A stretch of 64,000 bases of DNA from positions 3,414,501 through 3,478,500 of the forward strand of contig NC_008571.1 in the NCBI RefSeq assembly GCF_000060345.1. The letters run 5' to 3'. The notes beneath the pieces are model-generated. The model was not told the origin of the DNA. It made no database searches and saw only the letters and a program-made list of their open reading frames with translations. Below are positions 53,585 through 61,417 of the stretch, in pieces; positions within the stretch are counted from its first letter, which is position 1, and the number at the start of each line of letters is the position of its first letter. This DNA is from Christiangramia forsetii KT0803 (GTDB lineage Bacteria > Bacteroidota > Bacteroidia > Flavobacteriales > Flavobacteriaceae). A program made the translations under genes and the position numbers.

Positions 53585-53592
53585 CAAAGATA
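53585..53592 (-). promoter_or_regulatory. -7 promoter box TATCTTTG for the YtxH operon
   Basis: This is an exact TAnnTTTG match on the minus strand, 30 bases before the ytxH ATG. No -33 TTG was found. Confidence 0.5.
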
Positions 53593-53680
53593 ACAGAAGC
53601 CAGCACCTTTGGCTGTTAATAACCGGTTAATATGTTAAAAAATCAATGCTAAAGTATTCTTAAAAAATTTAGAAAACTTA

Positions 53681-55360
53681 CTAATTCTTGATCTTAGCCC
53701 AGGAATCGCGCAAGCTAACGGTTCTATTAAAAATAGGTCTTGCAGCCGTAGAATCTCTATCTACACAAAAATAACCTATACGCTGAAACTGGACTTTATC
53801 CTGTTCTTTGGCGTCTTTTAGGCCTGGTTCTAAATAGCCGGTAACTATTTTCAAAGATTCAGGATTTACGAAATCAAGGTAATCCCGGTCTTTTATACCA
53901 TCAGGCATTTCTTCAGTAAAAAGCCTATCATAAAGCCTGATTTCAGCTTCAATAGCATGCTTTACAGATACCCAGTGCAATGTCCCTTTCACTTTTCTCA
54001 AAGATTCTTCAGTACCGCTTCCACTCTTACTTTTGAGATCGTACGTACAATGAATTTCAGTAATATTACCTTCTGTATCCTTCACCACATCTTCTCCTTT
54101 AATGATATAGGCATTTTTCAGTCGAACCTCTTTTCCCAGGGTTAATCTGAAAAACTTTCTGTTCGCACTTTCCTTAAAATCCTCTTTTTCAATATATAAT
54201 TCTCGTGAAAATGGCACTTTTCTACTACCTGCAGTTTCGTCTTCAGGATTATTTTCAGCATCTAACCACTCCTCTTCTCCTTCAGGATAATTAGTGATCA
54301 CAAGTTTTACAGGATCTAACACCCCCATCACACGTGGAGCTATTTTATTTAAATCTTCCCTGGCGCAGAATTCAAGATGAGAAACATCAATTAAATTTTC
54401 TCTCTTCCCAACTCCAATAGAATCAGCAAATTTTCTAATAGATTCCGCAGTATAACCTCTTCTTCTTAAACCGGAAATAGTAGGCATTCTAGGGTCATCC
54501 CATGAATCTACAAATCCCTTTTCTACCAGTTGAAGTAATTTTCTTTTACTAACAATGGTATGACTTAAATTACGACGAGCAAATTCTCGCTGTTTAGGCT
54601 CAAATTCGCCGGGTTTACTTACTTTTTTAATAAACCAGTTATAAAGTTCACGGTGGGGTAAGAATTCCAGGGTGCAGAATGAGTGTGACACATGTTCAAT
54701 AAAATCACTTTCGCCATGAGCCCAGTCATACATTGGATAAATTTTCCAGTTATCACCCGTACGATGATGACTTTTATGAAGACATCTATACATAACAGGA
54801 TCCCTCATAAGCATATTGCCTGCACCCATGCTTATTTTAGCCCTTAAAACATCCCCTTTTTCAGGTGTTTCGCCATTCTTCATCTTTTCAAAAAGATCAA
54901 GATTTTCTTCTACGGAACGATTTCTAAATGGACTTGCTTGTCCAGGCTGTGTTGGAGTTCCTTTTTGTTCCGCGATTTCTTCTGAAGTCTGGCTGTCTAC
55001 ATAAGCATCTCCATTTTTGATCATTTCTACCGCCCAGTCATAAAGCTGTTGAAAATAATCTGAAGCATAACATTCTTCTGCCCATTTAAATCCCAGCCAC
55101 TCAATATCCTTCTTTATGGCATCAACATACTCCTGCTCTTCTTTTGCAGGATTTGTATCATCAAAACGAAGGTTTACCGGAGCATTATAGCGCTCCCCTA
55201 GCCTAAAATTCAGACAAATTGAAGAAGCGTGCCCAATATGAAGATATCCATTAGGTTCCGGTGGAAAACGGAATTTCAGATCCTCCTTTTTATAATTATT
55301 GCTTAGATCCTCTTCAATGATTTGCTCGATAAAATTGAGCGACTTTTTTTCTTCGTTCAT
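53681..55360 (-). CDS. glnS: Glutaminyl-tRNA synthetase
   Basis: The protein has 559 residues. The HIGH motif is in PPEPNGYLHIGHASS near residue 31 and the KMSKS-like loop is VSKRKLL near residue 272. A two-barrel anticodon-binding domain makes up the C-terminal third. It charges tRNA-Gln directly. A -7 box lies 19 bases upstream. Confidence 0.97.
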   Translation of the reverse strand: MNEEKKSLNFIEQIIEEDLSNNYKKEDLKFRFPPEPNGYLHIGHASSICLNFRLGERYNAPVNLRFDDTNPAKEEQEYVDAIKKDIEWLGFKWAEECYASDYFQQLYDWAVEMIKNGDAYVDSQTSEEIAEQKGTPTQPGQASPFRNRSVEENLDLFEKMKNGETPEKGDVLRAKISMGAGNMLMRDPVMYRCLHKSHHRTGDNWKIYPMYDWAHGESDFIEHVSHSFCTLEFLPHRELYNWFIKKVSKPGEFEPKQREFARRNLSHTIVSKRKLLQLVEKGFVDSWDDPRMPTISGLRRRGYTAESIRKFADSIGVGKRENLIDVSHLEFCAREDLNKIAPRVMGVLDPVKLVITNYPEGEEEWLDAENNPEDETAGSRKVPFSRELYIEKEDFKESANRKFFRLTLGKEVRLKNAYIIKGEDVVKDTEGNITEIHCTYDLKSKSGSGTEESLRKVKGTLHWVSVKHAIEAEIRLYDRLFTEEMPDGIKDRDYLDFVNPESLKIVTGYLEPGLKDAKEQDKVQFQRIGYFCVDRDSTAARPIFNRTVSLRDSWAKIKN

Positions 55361-55379
55361 AACTGTTTAAAATAAAAGG

Positions 55380-55387
55380 CAAATTTA
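55380..55387 (-). promoter_or_regulatory. -7 promoter box TAAATTTG for glnS
   Basis: This is an exact TAnnTTTG match on the minus strand, 19 bases before the glnS ATG. No -33 TTG was found at normal spacing. Confidence 0.5.
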
Positions 55388-55472
55388 TCAAAATTTAAAT
55401 CGATACAGACAGCTTAGGCCTATTAGTATCAGTAAAATTCAATAACTTCGGAATATTAACCTTAATATAAAC

Positions 55473-56189
55473 ATGGAGGACATTTATAAAATCATCTTAT
55501 ACTCCGCATTTTCAGGAATTACAGTGTTTATTGGTGGTCTTCTTTCCAAATTCTATGGAGGCGGATTTAAAACTGACAACAGTAAAGCGGAATTATTCCA
55601 TTTTATTACCGCTTTTGGCGGAGGCATTCTGGTAGCAGCTATTGCTTTGGTCCTTGTTCCACGTGGAATGGAAAAACTTAATCTTCCAATATTAATGCTG
55701 GCATTCATTACCGGAGCATTCAGCGTCTTTTTTATTGATAGAAAACTTCAAAAATCGGGAAATACCTTATCACAACTTTTGGCTATGCTTTTAGATTTTA
55801 TTCCTGAAGCTATTGCCCTGGGCGCCATCTTTGCAACCGATCCTAAAACTGGAATTCTATTGGCTATTTTTATCGGTCTCCAAAACCTTCCGGAATCCTT
55901 TAATTCTTTTCAGGATCTAAAGAGCAATGGTTTAAGTGATAAAAAAAGTCTGATTATATTATTCTTTTTAAGCTTTTCCGGGATTTTAGGGGCGATCATC
56001 GGATACTTATTTCTGAAAGATCTACCACAGGTAACGGCATTTTTAATGGTATTCGCCAGTGGCGGAATTCTATATCTTATCTTTCAGGATATCGCTCCAA
56101 ATGTGAAGCTTAAAAAATCCTGGTTACCGGCCTTAGGGGCGAATTTGGGATTTCTAATAGGAATGATTGGAGAAAAACTTATTCAATAA
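55473..56189 (+). CDS. ZIP-like metal transporter family protein
   Basis: The protein has 238 residues with about eight membrane helices. The helix 4 and 5 signatures of ZIP proteins are recognisable but altered: LLDFIPEAIALGAIF instead of a His-led motif, and GLQNLPESF instead of HNxPEG. The metal-binding His are therefore Asp and Gln here. It may move a different ion, or be a divergent branch. A 14/16 parS match lies inside the gene. Confidence 0.82.
   Translation: MEDIYKIILYSAFSGITVFIGGLLSKFYGGGFKTDNSKAELFHFITAFGGGILVAAIALVLVPRGMEKLNLPILMLAFITGAFSVFFIDRKLQKSGNTLSQLLAMLLDFIPEAIALGAIFATDPKTGILLAIFIGLQNLPESFNSFQDLKSNGLSDKKSLIILFFLSFSGILGAIIGYLFLKDLPQVTAFLMVFASGGILYLIFQDIAPNVKLKKSWLPALGANLGFLIGMIGEKLIQ
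55655..55670. other. parS: parS site, 14/16, inside the ZIP-like gene
   Basis: TGTTCCACGTGGAATG keeps the complete left half and core of the palindrome at 44202 and 46120 and differs only in the last two bases. It is in coding sequence (VLVPRGME). Confidence 0.68.
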
Positions 56190-56211
56190 CCAAAAACAAT
56201 TCTTGAGCGTT

Positions 56212-56219
56212 TATCTTTG
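56212..56219 (+). promoter_or_regulatory. -7 promoter box TATCTTTG for folB
   Basis: This is an exact TAnnTTTG match 13 bases before the GTG start of folB. Confidence 0.5.
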
Positions 56220-56232
56220 TAAAAAATAATTT

Positions 56233-56589
56233 GTGGGAGTAATAAAACTTAAAAATATCAAGGTATTTTCTTATCACGGATGTCTTGATGAAGAGGGTAA
56301 AATTGGCAGTGAATACCGCGTAGATCTTAAAGTTCATGGTGATCTGTCTAATTCAGCTAAAACAGATAAATTAAGCGATACCGTAGATTATGTTCATTTA
56401 AATAAGATCGTCAAAGAAGAAATGGCGATAAGATCTAAATTGCTCGAAACCGTTGCTGAAAGAATTTTGAATCGTGTTATGAACGAACTCATTATGGTTC
56501 AGAAAGCTAAGGTGGATGTTTCTAAAATTAATCCACCAATTGGTGGAAATGTTGCCATGGTCACGGTAAGCCGAAAGAAATCAAGGTAG
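56233..56589 (+). CDS. folB: Dihydroneopterin aldolase
   Basis: The protein has 118 residues, normal for FolB. It shows IKLKNIKVFSYHGCLDEEGKIG (the substrate-binding loop), SDTVDYVHLNKIV, LLETVAERI with the catalytic Glu region, and INPPIGGNVAMVTV. It cleaves dihydroneopterin to hydroxymethyl-dihydropterin and glycolaldehyde in folate synthesis. The start is GTG at 56233; no ATG is available. Confidence 0.92.
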   Translation: MGVIKLKNIKVFSYHGCLDEEGKIGSEYRVDLKVHGDLSNSAKTDKLSDTVDYVHLNKIVKEEMAIRSKLLETVAERILNRVMNELIMVQKAKVDVSKINPPIGGNVAMVTVSRKKSR

Positions 56590-56640
56590 ATTTTAGTTTT
56601 GAAACTTAAAATTTTTATTACATTTGCCAACCCTTTACAG

Positions 56641-56711
56641 GGCATCGTGGCCGAGTGGCTAGGCAGAGGTCTGCAAAACCTTGTACAGCGGTTCGAATCC
56701 GCTCGATGCCT
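56641..56711 (+). tRNA. tRNA-Cys (anticodon GCA)
   Basis: The 71-base cloverleaf is complete. The acceptor stem pairs GGCATCG with CGATGCC, the D-arm is GCC/GGC, and the anticodon loop CTGCAAA has GCA at 56673-56675. The T-arm holds GTTCGAATCC, and the discriminator base is T at 56711. CCA is not encoded. Confidence 0.96.
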
Positions 56712-56715
56712 CAAC

Positions 56716-56745
56716 AAAGCTTCCTTTAACCGGGAAGCTTTTTTT
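56716..56745. terminator. Terminator after tRNA-Cys
   Basis: AAAGCTTCC and GGAAGCTTT form a nine-base-pair stem with an eight-base loop, followed by a T-run. Its end overlaps the stop of the convergent LysE-type gene, so it may serve both. Confidence 0.85.
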
Positions 56746-57478
56746 ATTCATTATTTTCAGAATTTCCTAAATTTTCCAGTTTTCCAATTAAAGAATCACT
56801 GGGAGTGATCTCCTCTATCTGATCTTTAATTTCATTCACCTGATTTGGAAAAAATCCTTGAAATATAAGCACAGCACCAAATAATACAAGTACCATACTT
56901 ATTCCTCTTTTCATTATATAAATTCTATGTGGTGTGAGTTTTCTATTAAGCTTTTTAGCAAGAAGAATTTTTATAACATCTACAATAAGATAGGTAACCA
57001 GCACACTTAGTAGAAAAACTGAGATCCTATCTGTCTGCATTTCCATTTTAGGACCAAATACGATGATTACTCCTAACCAGAAGCCCAGAACACCTATATT
57101 GATAAAATTGAGCAGGAAACCCTTTGCAAAGAGTCCAAAATAATCGCTTTTGCCCAATTTTCGAATTTCAGGTGTTTCGTCTTCGGTATGAATAGTTTTT
57201 TTAGTTTGTAAAAAACTCATCACTCCATAAGTTGCTAGGATCATCCCCCCAAAAATGAATAATGCGGGATCATCCTTTAGACGTTCCAGAAGTTTAGTGG
57301 TACTAAAATAAGCGATGGCGATAAAAATAACATCGGCCAGTATAACCCCCAGATCTAAAGCGAAAGCCGCCCTAAAACCTTTTATAGCGGCGGTTTCCAG
57401 TAATACAAAAAATACCGGACCAAACAAAAAAGCTAGAAATAACCCTAATGGTAAAGCTGCTAAAACGTCCTGTAACAT
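56744..57478 (-). CDS. LysE/RhtB-type amino-acid exporter family protein
   Basis: The protein has 244 residues with six membrane helices. The N-terminal AALPLGLFLAFLFGPVFFVLLETAAIKGFRAAFALDLG fits the LysE fold. A polar C-terminal tail is present. The substrate is unknown. A -7 box lies 17 bases upstream. Confidence 0.85.
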   Translation of the reverse strand: MLQDVLAALPLGLFLAFLFGPVFFVLLETAAIKGFRAAFALDLGVILADVIFIAIAYFSTTKLLERLKDDPALFIFGGMILATYGVMSFLQTKKTIHTEDETPEIRKLGKSDYFGLFAKGFLLNFINIGVLGFWLGVIIVFGPKMEMQTDRISVFLLSVLVTYLIVDVIKILLAKKLNRKLTPHRIYIMKRGISMVLVLFGAVLIFQGFFPNQVNEIKDQIEEITPSDSLIGKLENLGNSENNE

Positions 57479-57495
57479 GCAGTTAAGTTGTTTTG

Positions 57496-57503
57496 CAAAT
57501 GTA
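57496..57503 (-). promoter_or_regulatory. -7 promoter box TACATTTG for the LysE-type gene
   Basis: This is an exact TAnnTTTG match on the minus strand, 17 bases before the ATG. No -33 TTG was found. Confidence 0.5.
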
Positions 57504-57580
57504 AACTTTTTGTTCTTCTATGATTATTATGAGTGTTAAAGCCTAAAAGCTAAATTACTAAAGTTGTCCTATTTAATTAA

Positions 57581-59779
57581 TTAATTTGTTTCAACTTCTT
57601 CCCTATTTCCCAGCAACGTAAAGTCTAAATGTCTTTTAATAAGATCTGCATTTTTAACTTTTACATAGACTTCATCACCCAAAGTATAGGTTTGTCCGGT
57701 TCGTTTTCCAACTACAGAAAATTCATCAGCATTAAACTCATAGTGATCATCGTTCATATCCCTTAGCCTGATCATTCCTTCACATTTGTTCTCTACAATT
57801 TCAACAAATATCCCCCATTCGGTCACTCCTGAAATAACCCCAAGAAATTCCTCGTTCTCATGATCCTGCATGAATTTAACCTGCATATATTTAATAGAAT
57901 CCCTTTCAGCATTGGTAGCAAGATTTTCCATTTCGCTACTATGATGACATTTAGTTTCATATTCCTCTTCACTTGCAGACTTTGCTCCATCAAGATAATG
58001 CTGAAGTAGTCTATGAACCATTACATCGGGATATCTACGAATAGGCGAAGTGAAATGCGTATAATAGTCAAAAGCTAAACCATAATGACCAATACTTTCA
58101 GTTCCATAATAGGCTTTACTCATGGTTCTAATAGCGAGCGTATCTACCATATTTTGCTCTTTTCGCCCCTGAACATCTTCTAATAATTTGTTCAATGAAG
58201 AGGTAGTAGAACTCCTATCTTTAAGATTAAGTTTATGACCAAATCTTCCTACAATTGTTTGTAAAGAAGCTAATTTCTGATCGTCTGGTTCATCGTGATT
58301 TCTATAAACAAAAGTCTTCTTAGGACTCTGCTTACCTATATACTCCGCTACTTTTCTGTTGGCAAGTAGCATAAATTCTTCAATAAGTTTGTTTGCGTCT
58401 TTCGCAGTTTTAAAGAATACCCCAACCGGATTATTATCCTCATTTAAATTGAATTTCACTTCAACTTTATCAAAGGAAATCGCCCCATCCTTCATTCTTC
58501 TGGTACGCATTTTCTTAGCAAGTGTGTTCAAGGTCACTACGGCTTCTATCAAAGCACCTCTAACAGAATACGCATGATTTCTAATAGAAACATCATCAGG
58601 AATTGTTCCTGTACCGGTTTCTAGAATATGCTGAGCTTCTTCATAAGCAAAGCGTTCATCTGAATAAGTTACTGTTCTACCAAACCACTGATTTTTAACC
58701 GTCGCATTATCATCAATTTCAAAAACTGCTGAAAAAGTAAATTTTTCTTCCTTCGGTCTTAATGAACAGGCATTGTTAGAAAGTATTTCTGGTAACATTG
58801 GTACCACCCTGTCTACTAAATAAACAGAGGTAGCACGTTCATAAGCTTCTTCGTCCAGAATGGTGCCCGGTTGCAAATAGTGGGATACATCTGCAATATG
58901 AATTCCTATCTCATAATTGCCATTTTTAAGTTTCTCAAAACTTAAAGCATCATCAAAATCTTTGGCATCTTTCGGATCAATGGTAAAAGTTAGAACATCC
59001 CGCATGTCCCTTCTTTTACTTATTTCTTCTTTATTTATTGAAGTATCTATCTTATTGGCAAATTCTTCAACTTCTTCCGGAAAATCATGGGGTAAACCAT
59101 ATTGAGCAAGAATAGAGTGAATTTCGGTATGATGTTCCCCGGGGGTACCAAGTACTCTGGTTATTTTACCTAACGGAGAATCTGCTTTTTTTGGCCATTC
59201 TTCAAATTCTACTACCACTTTATCTCCATTCTCAGCTCCATTAAGCTTATTGCCGGGGATAAAAAAGTCGGTATGCATAGATTTATCATCAATCACCACA
59301 AACCCGAAATCTTTTTTCTGCTGAAGTGTTCCAACAAATTCTGTACGTTTTCGCTTTATAATTTTGGTTATTTCACCTTCAGAGCGCTTTCTTCTACGGC
59401 GATTAAAAACGTAAATTTCTACAGTATCCCCATCAAAGGCAGTATTCAGGTCCTTATTTGCAATAAAAATATCATCTGCAAATTCCTCAACCATTACATA
59501 ACCATATCCCTTTGTGGTAAGATCCAGTACGCCGGTATAATAATTCTTGTTACTTTCTATTTTAAATTTTCCTCGCTCAACTTCTTCAATCTCTTGTTTT
59601 GCAGCTAGCTGAGCTAGTTTTTTTATAATCTGATTTCTACTACTGGCGTCATTAACTCCTAAAATGGAAGCTATTTGTTTATAATTATATGTTTTTCCTG
59701 AATTGTTACGAAGTATATCGATGATACTTCTGGAAAGATTGCCTTGTATTTTAGTTTTCGTTTTCTTCTTATTCTTCAT
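57581..59779 (-). CDS. rnr: Ribonuclease R
   Basis: The protein has 732 residues from the ATG at 59779, preferred to a GTG two codons upstream. It has a Lys-rich N-terminal helix-turn-helix part, cold-shock OB domains (GYGYVMVEEFADDIFIANKDL), the RNB catalytic domain with the Asp cluster in IDPKDAKDFDDALS, and a C-terminal S1 domain (FLGVISGVTEWGIFVEI). It degrades structured RNA from the 3' end. Upstream begins the gene-poor stretch. Confidence 0.95.
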   Translation of the reverse strand: MKNKKKTKTKIQGNLSRSIIDILRNNSGKTYNYKQIASILGVNDASSRNQIIKKLAQLAAKQEIEEVERGKFKIESNKNYYTGVLDLTTKGYGYVMVEEFADDIFIANKDLNTAFDGDTVEIYVFNRRRRKRSEGEITKIIKRKRTEFVGTLQQKKDFGFVVIDDKSMHTDFFIPGNKLNGAENGDKVVVEFEEWPKKADSPLGKITRVLGTPGEHHTEIHSILAQYGLPHDFPEEVEEFANKIDTSINKEEISKRRDMRDVLTFTIDPKDAKDFDDALSFEKLKNGNYEIGIHIADVSHYLQPGTILDEEAYERATSVYLVDRVVPMLPEILSNNACSLRPKEEKFTFSAVFEIDDNATVKNQWFGRTVTYSDERFAYEEAQHILETGTGTIPDDVSIRNHAYSVRGALIEAVVTLNTLAKKMRTRRMKDGAISFDKVEVKFNLNEDNNPVGVFFKTAKDANKLIEEFMLLANRKVAEYIGKQSPKKTFVYRNHDEPDDQKLASLQTIVGRFGHKLNLKDRSSTTSSLNKLLEDVQGRKEQNMVDTLAIRTMSKAYYGTESIGHYGLAFDYYTHFTSPIRRYPDVMVHRLLQHYLDGAKSASEEEYETKCHHSSEMENLATNAERDSIKYMQVKFMQDHENEEFLGVISGVTEWGIFVEIVENKCEGMIRLRDMNDDHYEFNADEFSVVGKRTGQTYTLGDEVYVKVKNADLIKRHLDFTLLGNREEVETN

Positions 59780-59785
59780 TATCAC

Positions 59786-60003
59786 TTAGTATACGATAAA
59801 ATTACGCTATAAATATCACACATAAACTTTTTCATTTTAAAGTTTTGTTAAGTGTAATATTTCAAATACGCTGATTTTCAAATTGTTCTAAAAAATTATT
59901 TTTTTAATGATTTTAACATTTTTCGAATTTAATTCTTAAAAATTTCTTAATTTAGATTTAACTTTCCCTACAAGAAAACTCCGTAATTTTATCTCATAGA
60001 ATT
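59786..60003. other. AT-rich spacer upstream of rnr
   Basis: This region has no open frame of note and no TAnnTTTG box on either strand. It is very rich in A and T, with the run ATTATTTTTTTAATG and near-repeats of TTCTTAA. It may form part of the candidate origin's easily melted DNA. Confidence 0.4.
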
Positions 60004-60174
60004 ATGAAAATTAGTAAGTCCACGAAATACTCGGCGCTTTTCTTCCTGATATTTTTATTAGGACTTATCTTCTTTATAGCTAGTATCCATAAAACCCTCA
60101 ATAAAAAAACCAATCTTTTCCTAGTAGTTGATTCTAATTATCAAACAAGTATGGTCTATACTATTGAGGAATAA
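60004..60174 (+). CDS. Small predicted membrane protein, 56 residues
   Basis: The frame runs from the ATG at 60004 to a TAA at 60172. Residues about 8-27 are a strong membrane helix (YSALFFLIFLLGLIFFIASI) flanked by Lys, and then a polar tail. No family was recognised. Codon use looks ordinary for this region, and the helix flanked by positive charge supports a real product. No promoter box was found. The frame could also be chance in AT-rich DNA. Confidence 0.45.
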   Translation: MKISKSTKYSALFFLIFLLGLIFFIASIHKTLNKKTNLFLVVDSNYQTSMVYTIEE

Positions 60175-60205
60175 AACTTATCTTTAGTTAGGTTAATTCT
60201 TTCAT

Positions 60206-60448
60206 ATGAAAAATTATATATGCCTGGCTACCTTTACCTACCATCATGAATATTTGATTCTTAAGTTAGAACTGGATAACGCTGGAATACACCACTATTT
60301 CCAGAACTAGACCCTGGTAGGCCTACTCACATTTTCTTCATTTGCATTTGGCGGAATTCGTCTTATGGTTCATCCTTCAGATATTTCAAAGGCAAAACAA
60401 ATAATAGATTCTCTAAATGACAAATCTTCTAATCTCAGAATCGTTTAA
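60206..60448 (+). pseudogene. DUF2007-like gene broken by an in-frame amber codon
   Basis: The frame from the ATG at 60206 to the TAA at 60446 has 80 codons with one TAG at 60308-60310. Reading through it gives YHHEYLILKLELDNAGI, then TLVGLLTFSSFAFGGIRLMV and SKAKQIIDSLN, the pattern of DUF2007 (putative signal-transducing) proteins. The TAG sits where the family usually has Glu in an N-E-T motif, so a single GAG-to-TAG change explains it. The rest of the frame is intact, which suggests recent loss. Confidence 0.7.
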
Positions 60449-60945
60449 TCAGCTTTAGTTATAAACATTATATATTATATTATTTATTTCTTCTTTTTAT
60501 AAAAATTTAAATGCGGTATATGATGGCGTGTTAATTTGTAGCACAATTTTTACTAATAATGTATTGAATTTCACTTGTAAGTTTTTGATAACAGTTTATC
60601 AACATAGCTGTGAATTCTTAAGTAATTGATATTCTAGGCTTTTTAAGATTTACTTAACAAATATCGATTAGATAGATTTAAGAATTTTTATTGATAAGTT
60701 CATTATTAACAATTGTCAACAACATGTTTTTAAGTGCTCATAACTATCTAAAAAATTCATGAGTTATAATTTGATTTATTCAACCTGTTGCTTGTATTGT
60801 TATTATATTCTTAAGAAACAAATTTATTTTTAAGTATTTGACGGTATGTTTTCCACAATTACTTGTCAAATTTAAAATGCTGAATATTAAGATATTCAGT
60901 AAAGTAATTAACAATGAAAAATAGACAGGTTAACTGAGTGTTTTT
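60449..60945. other. Gene-free AT-rich region, candidate replication origin
   Basis: About 500 bases without any coding frame. DnaA-box-like 9-mers are present: TTATCAACA (60596-60604) and TTTTCCACA (60849-60857), each one mismatch from TTATCCACA, plus TTGTCAACA (60713-60721) and a reverse near-match at 60609-60617. TTTTTAAG occurs three times, at 60640, 60727 and 60827, and a TTCTTAAGAA palindrome lies at 60808-60817. No perfect DnaA box is present, so the call is inference. Confidence 0.5.
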
Positions 60946-60953
60946 TAACTTTG
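60946..60953 (+). promoter_or_regulatory. -7 promoter box TAACTTTG for rpiB
   Basis: This is an exact TAnnTTTG match 17 bases before the rpiB ATG at 60971. It shows that the longer frame starting at 60938 would begin upstream of the transcript. Confidence 0.6.
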
Positions 60954-60970
60954 TCCCAAACAACATAACT

Positions 60971-61411
60971 ATGAAAATATCAATTGGAAATGATCATGCG
61001 GGTACAGATTATAAGCAAATGATCCAGGAAAAGCTTGAATCTATGGGGCATACGGTAACTAATTATGGAACTAATGCTGAAGACAGTGTAGATTACCCAG
61101 ATTTTGTTCACCCCGTAGCGCAAGATGTAGAGAATAAAAAGGCCGATCTTGGAATCATTATCTGCGGAAGTGGAAATGGCGCTAATATGACGGCTAATAA
61201 GCATCAGGGTGTTAGATCGGCACTATGCTGGAATACAGAGATCGCAAAACTCTCCCGTGAGCATAACGATGCTAATATTTTAAGTATTCCTGCCAGGTTC
61301 GTTTCTAAAGACTTAGCTACCCAAATGATGGAAACCTTTGTAAATACTGAATTTGAAGGCGGACGTCATCAAAGAAGAGTAGATAAAATTCCCGCAAAAA
61401 AAGCTTGTTAA
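60971..61411 (+). CDS. rpiB: Ribose-5-phosphate isomerase B
   Basis: The protein has 146 residues from the ATG at 60971. An earlier in-frame ATG at 60938 lies before the promoter box and is rejected. It shows ISIGNDHAGTDYK at the N-terminus, YPDFVHPVAQDV, and the phosphate loop CGSGNGANMTANK with the active-site Cys. It interconverts ribulose- and ribose-5-phosphate in the pentose phosphate pathway. It is followed by the GNAT gene at a six-base gap. Confidence 0.95.
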   Translation: MKISIGNDHAGTDYKQMIQEKLESMGHTVTNYGTNAEDSVDYPDFVHPVAQDVENKKADLGIIICGSGNGANMTANKHQGVRSALCWNTEIAKLSREHNDANILSIPARFVSKDLATQMMETFVNTEFEGGRHQRRVDKIPAKKAC

Positions 61412-61417
61412 TAACCT

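Noticed and set aside
53600-53640. Short inverted repeats upstream of the ytxH-like gene as a terminator
   Set aside because: The stems are five pairs or less and no T-run follows.
54331-54346. CACGTG core in glnS as a fifth parS
   Set aside because: Only about 10 of 16 positions match and the arms are not palindromic.
60938-60970. Longer rpiB frame with an 11-residue N-terminal extension
   Set aside because: The TAACTTTG box at 60946 lies within it, and RpiB proteins begin at MKISIGNDHAG.
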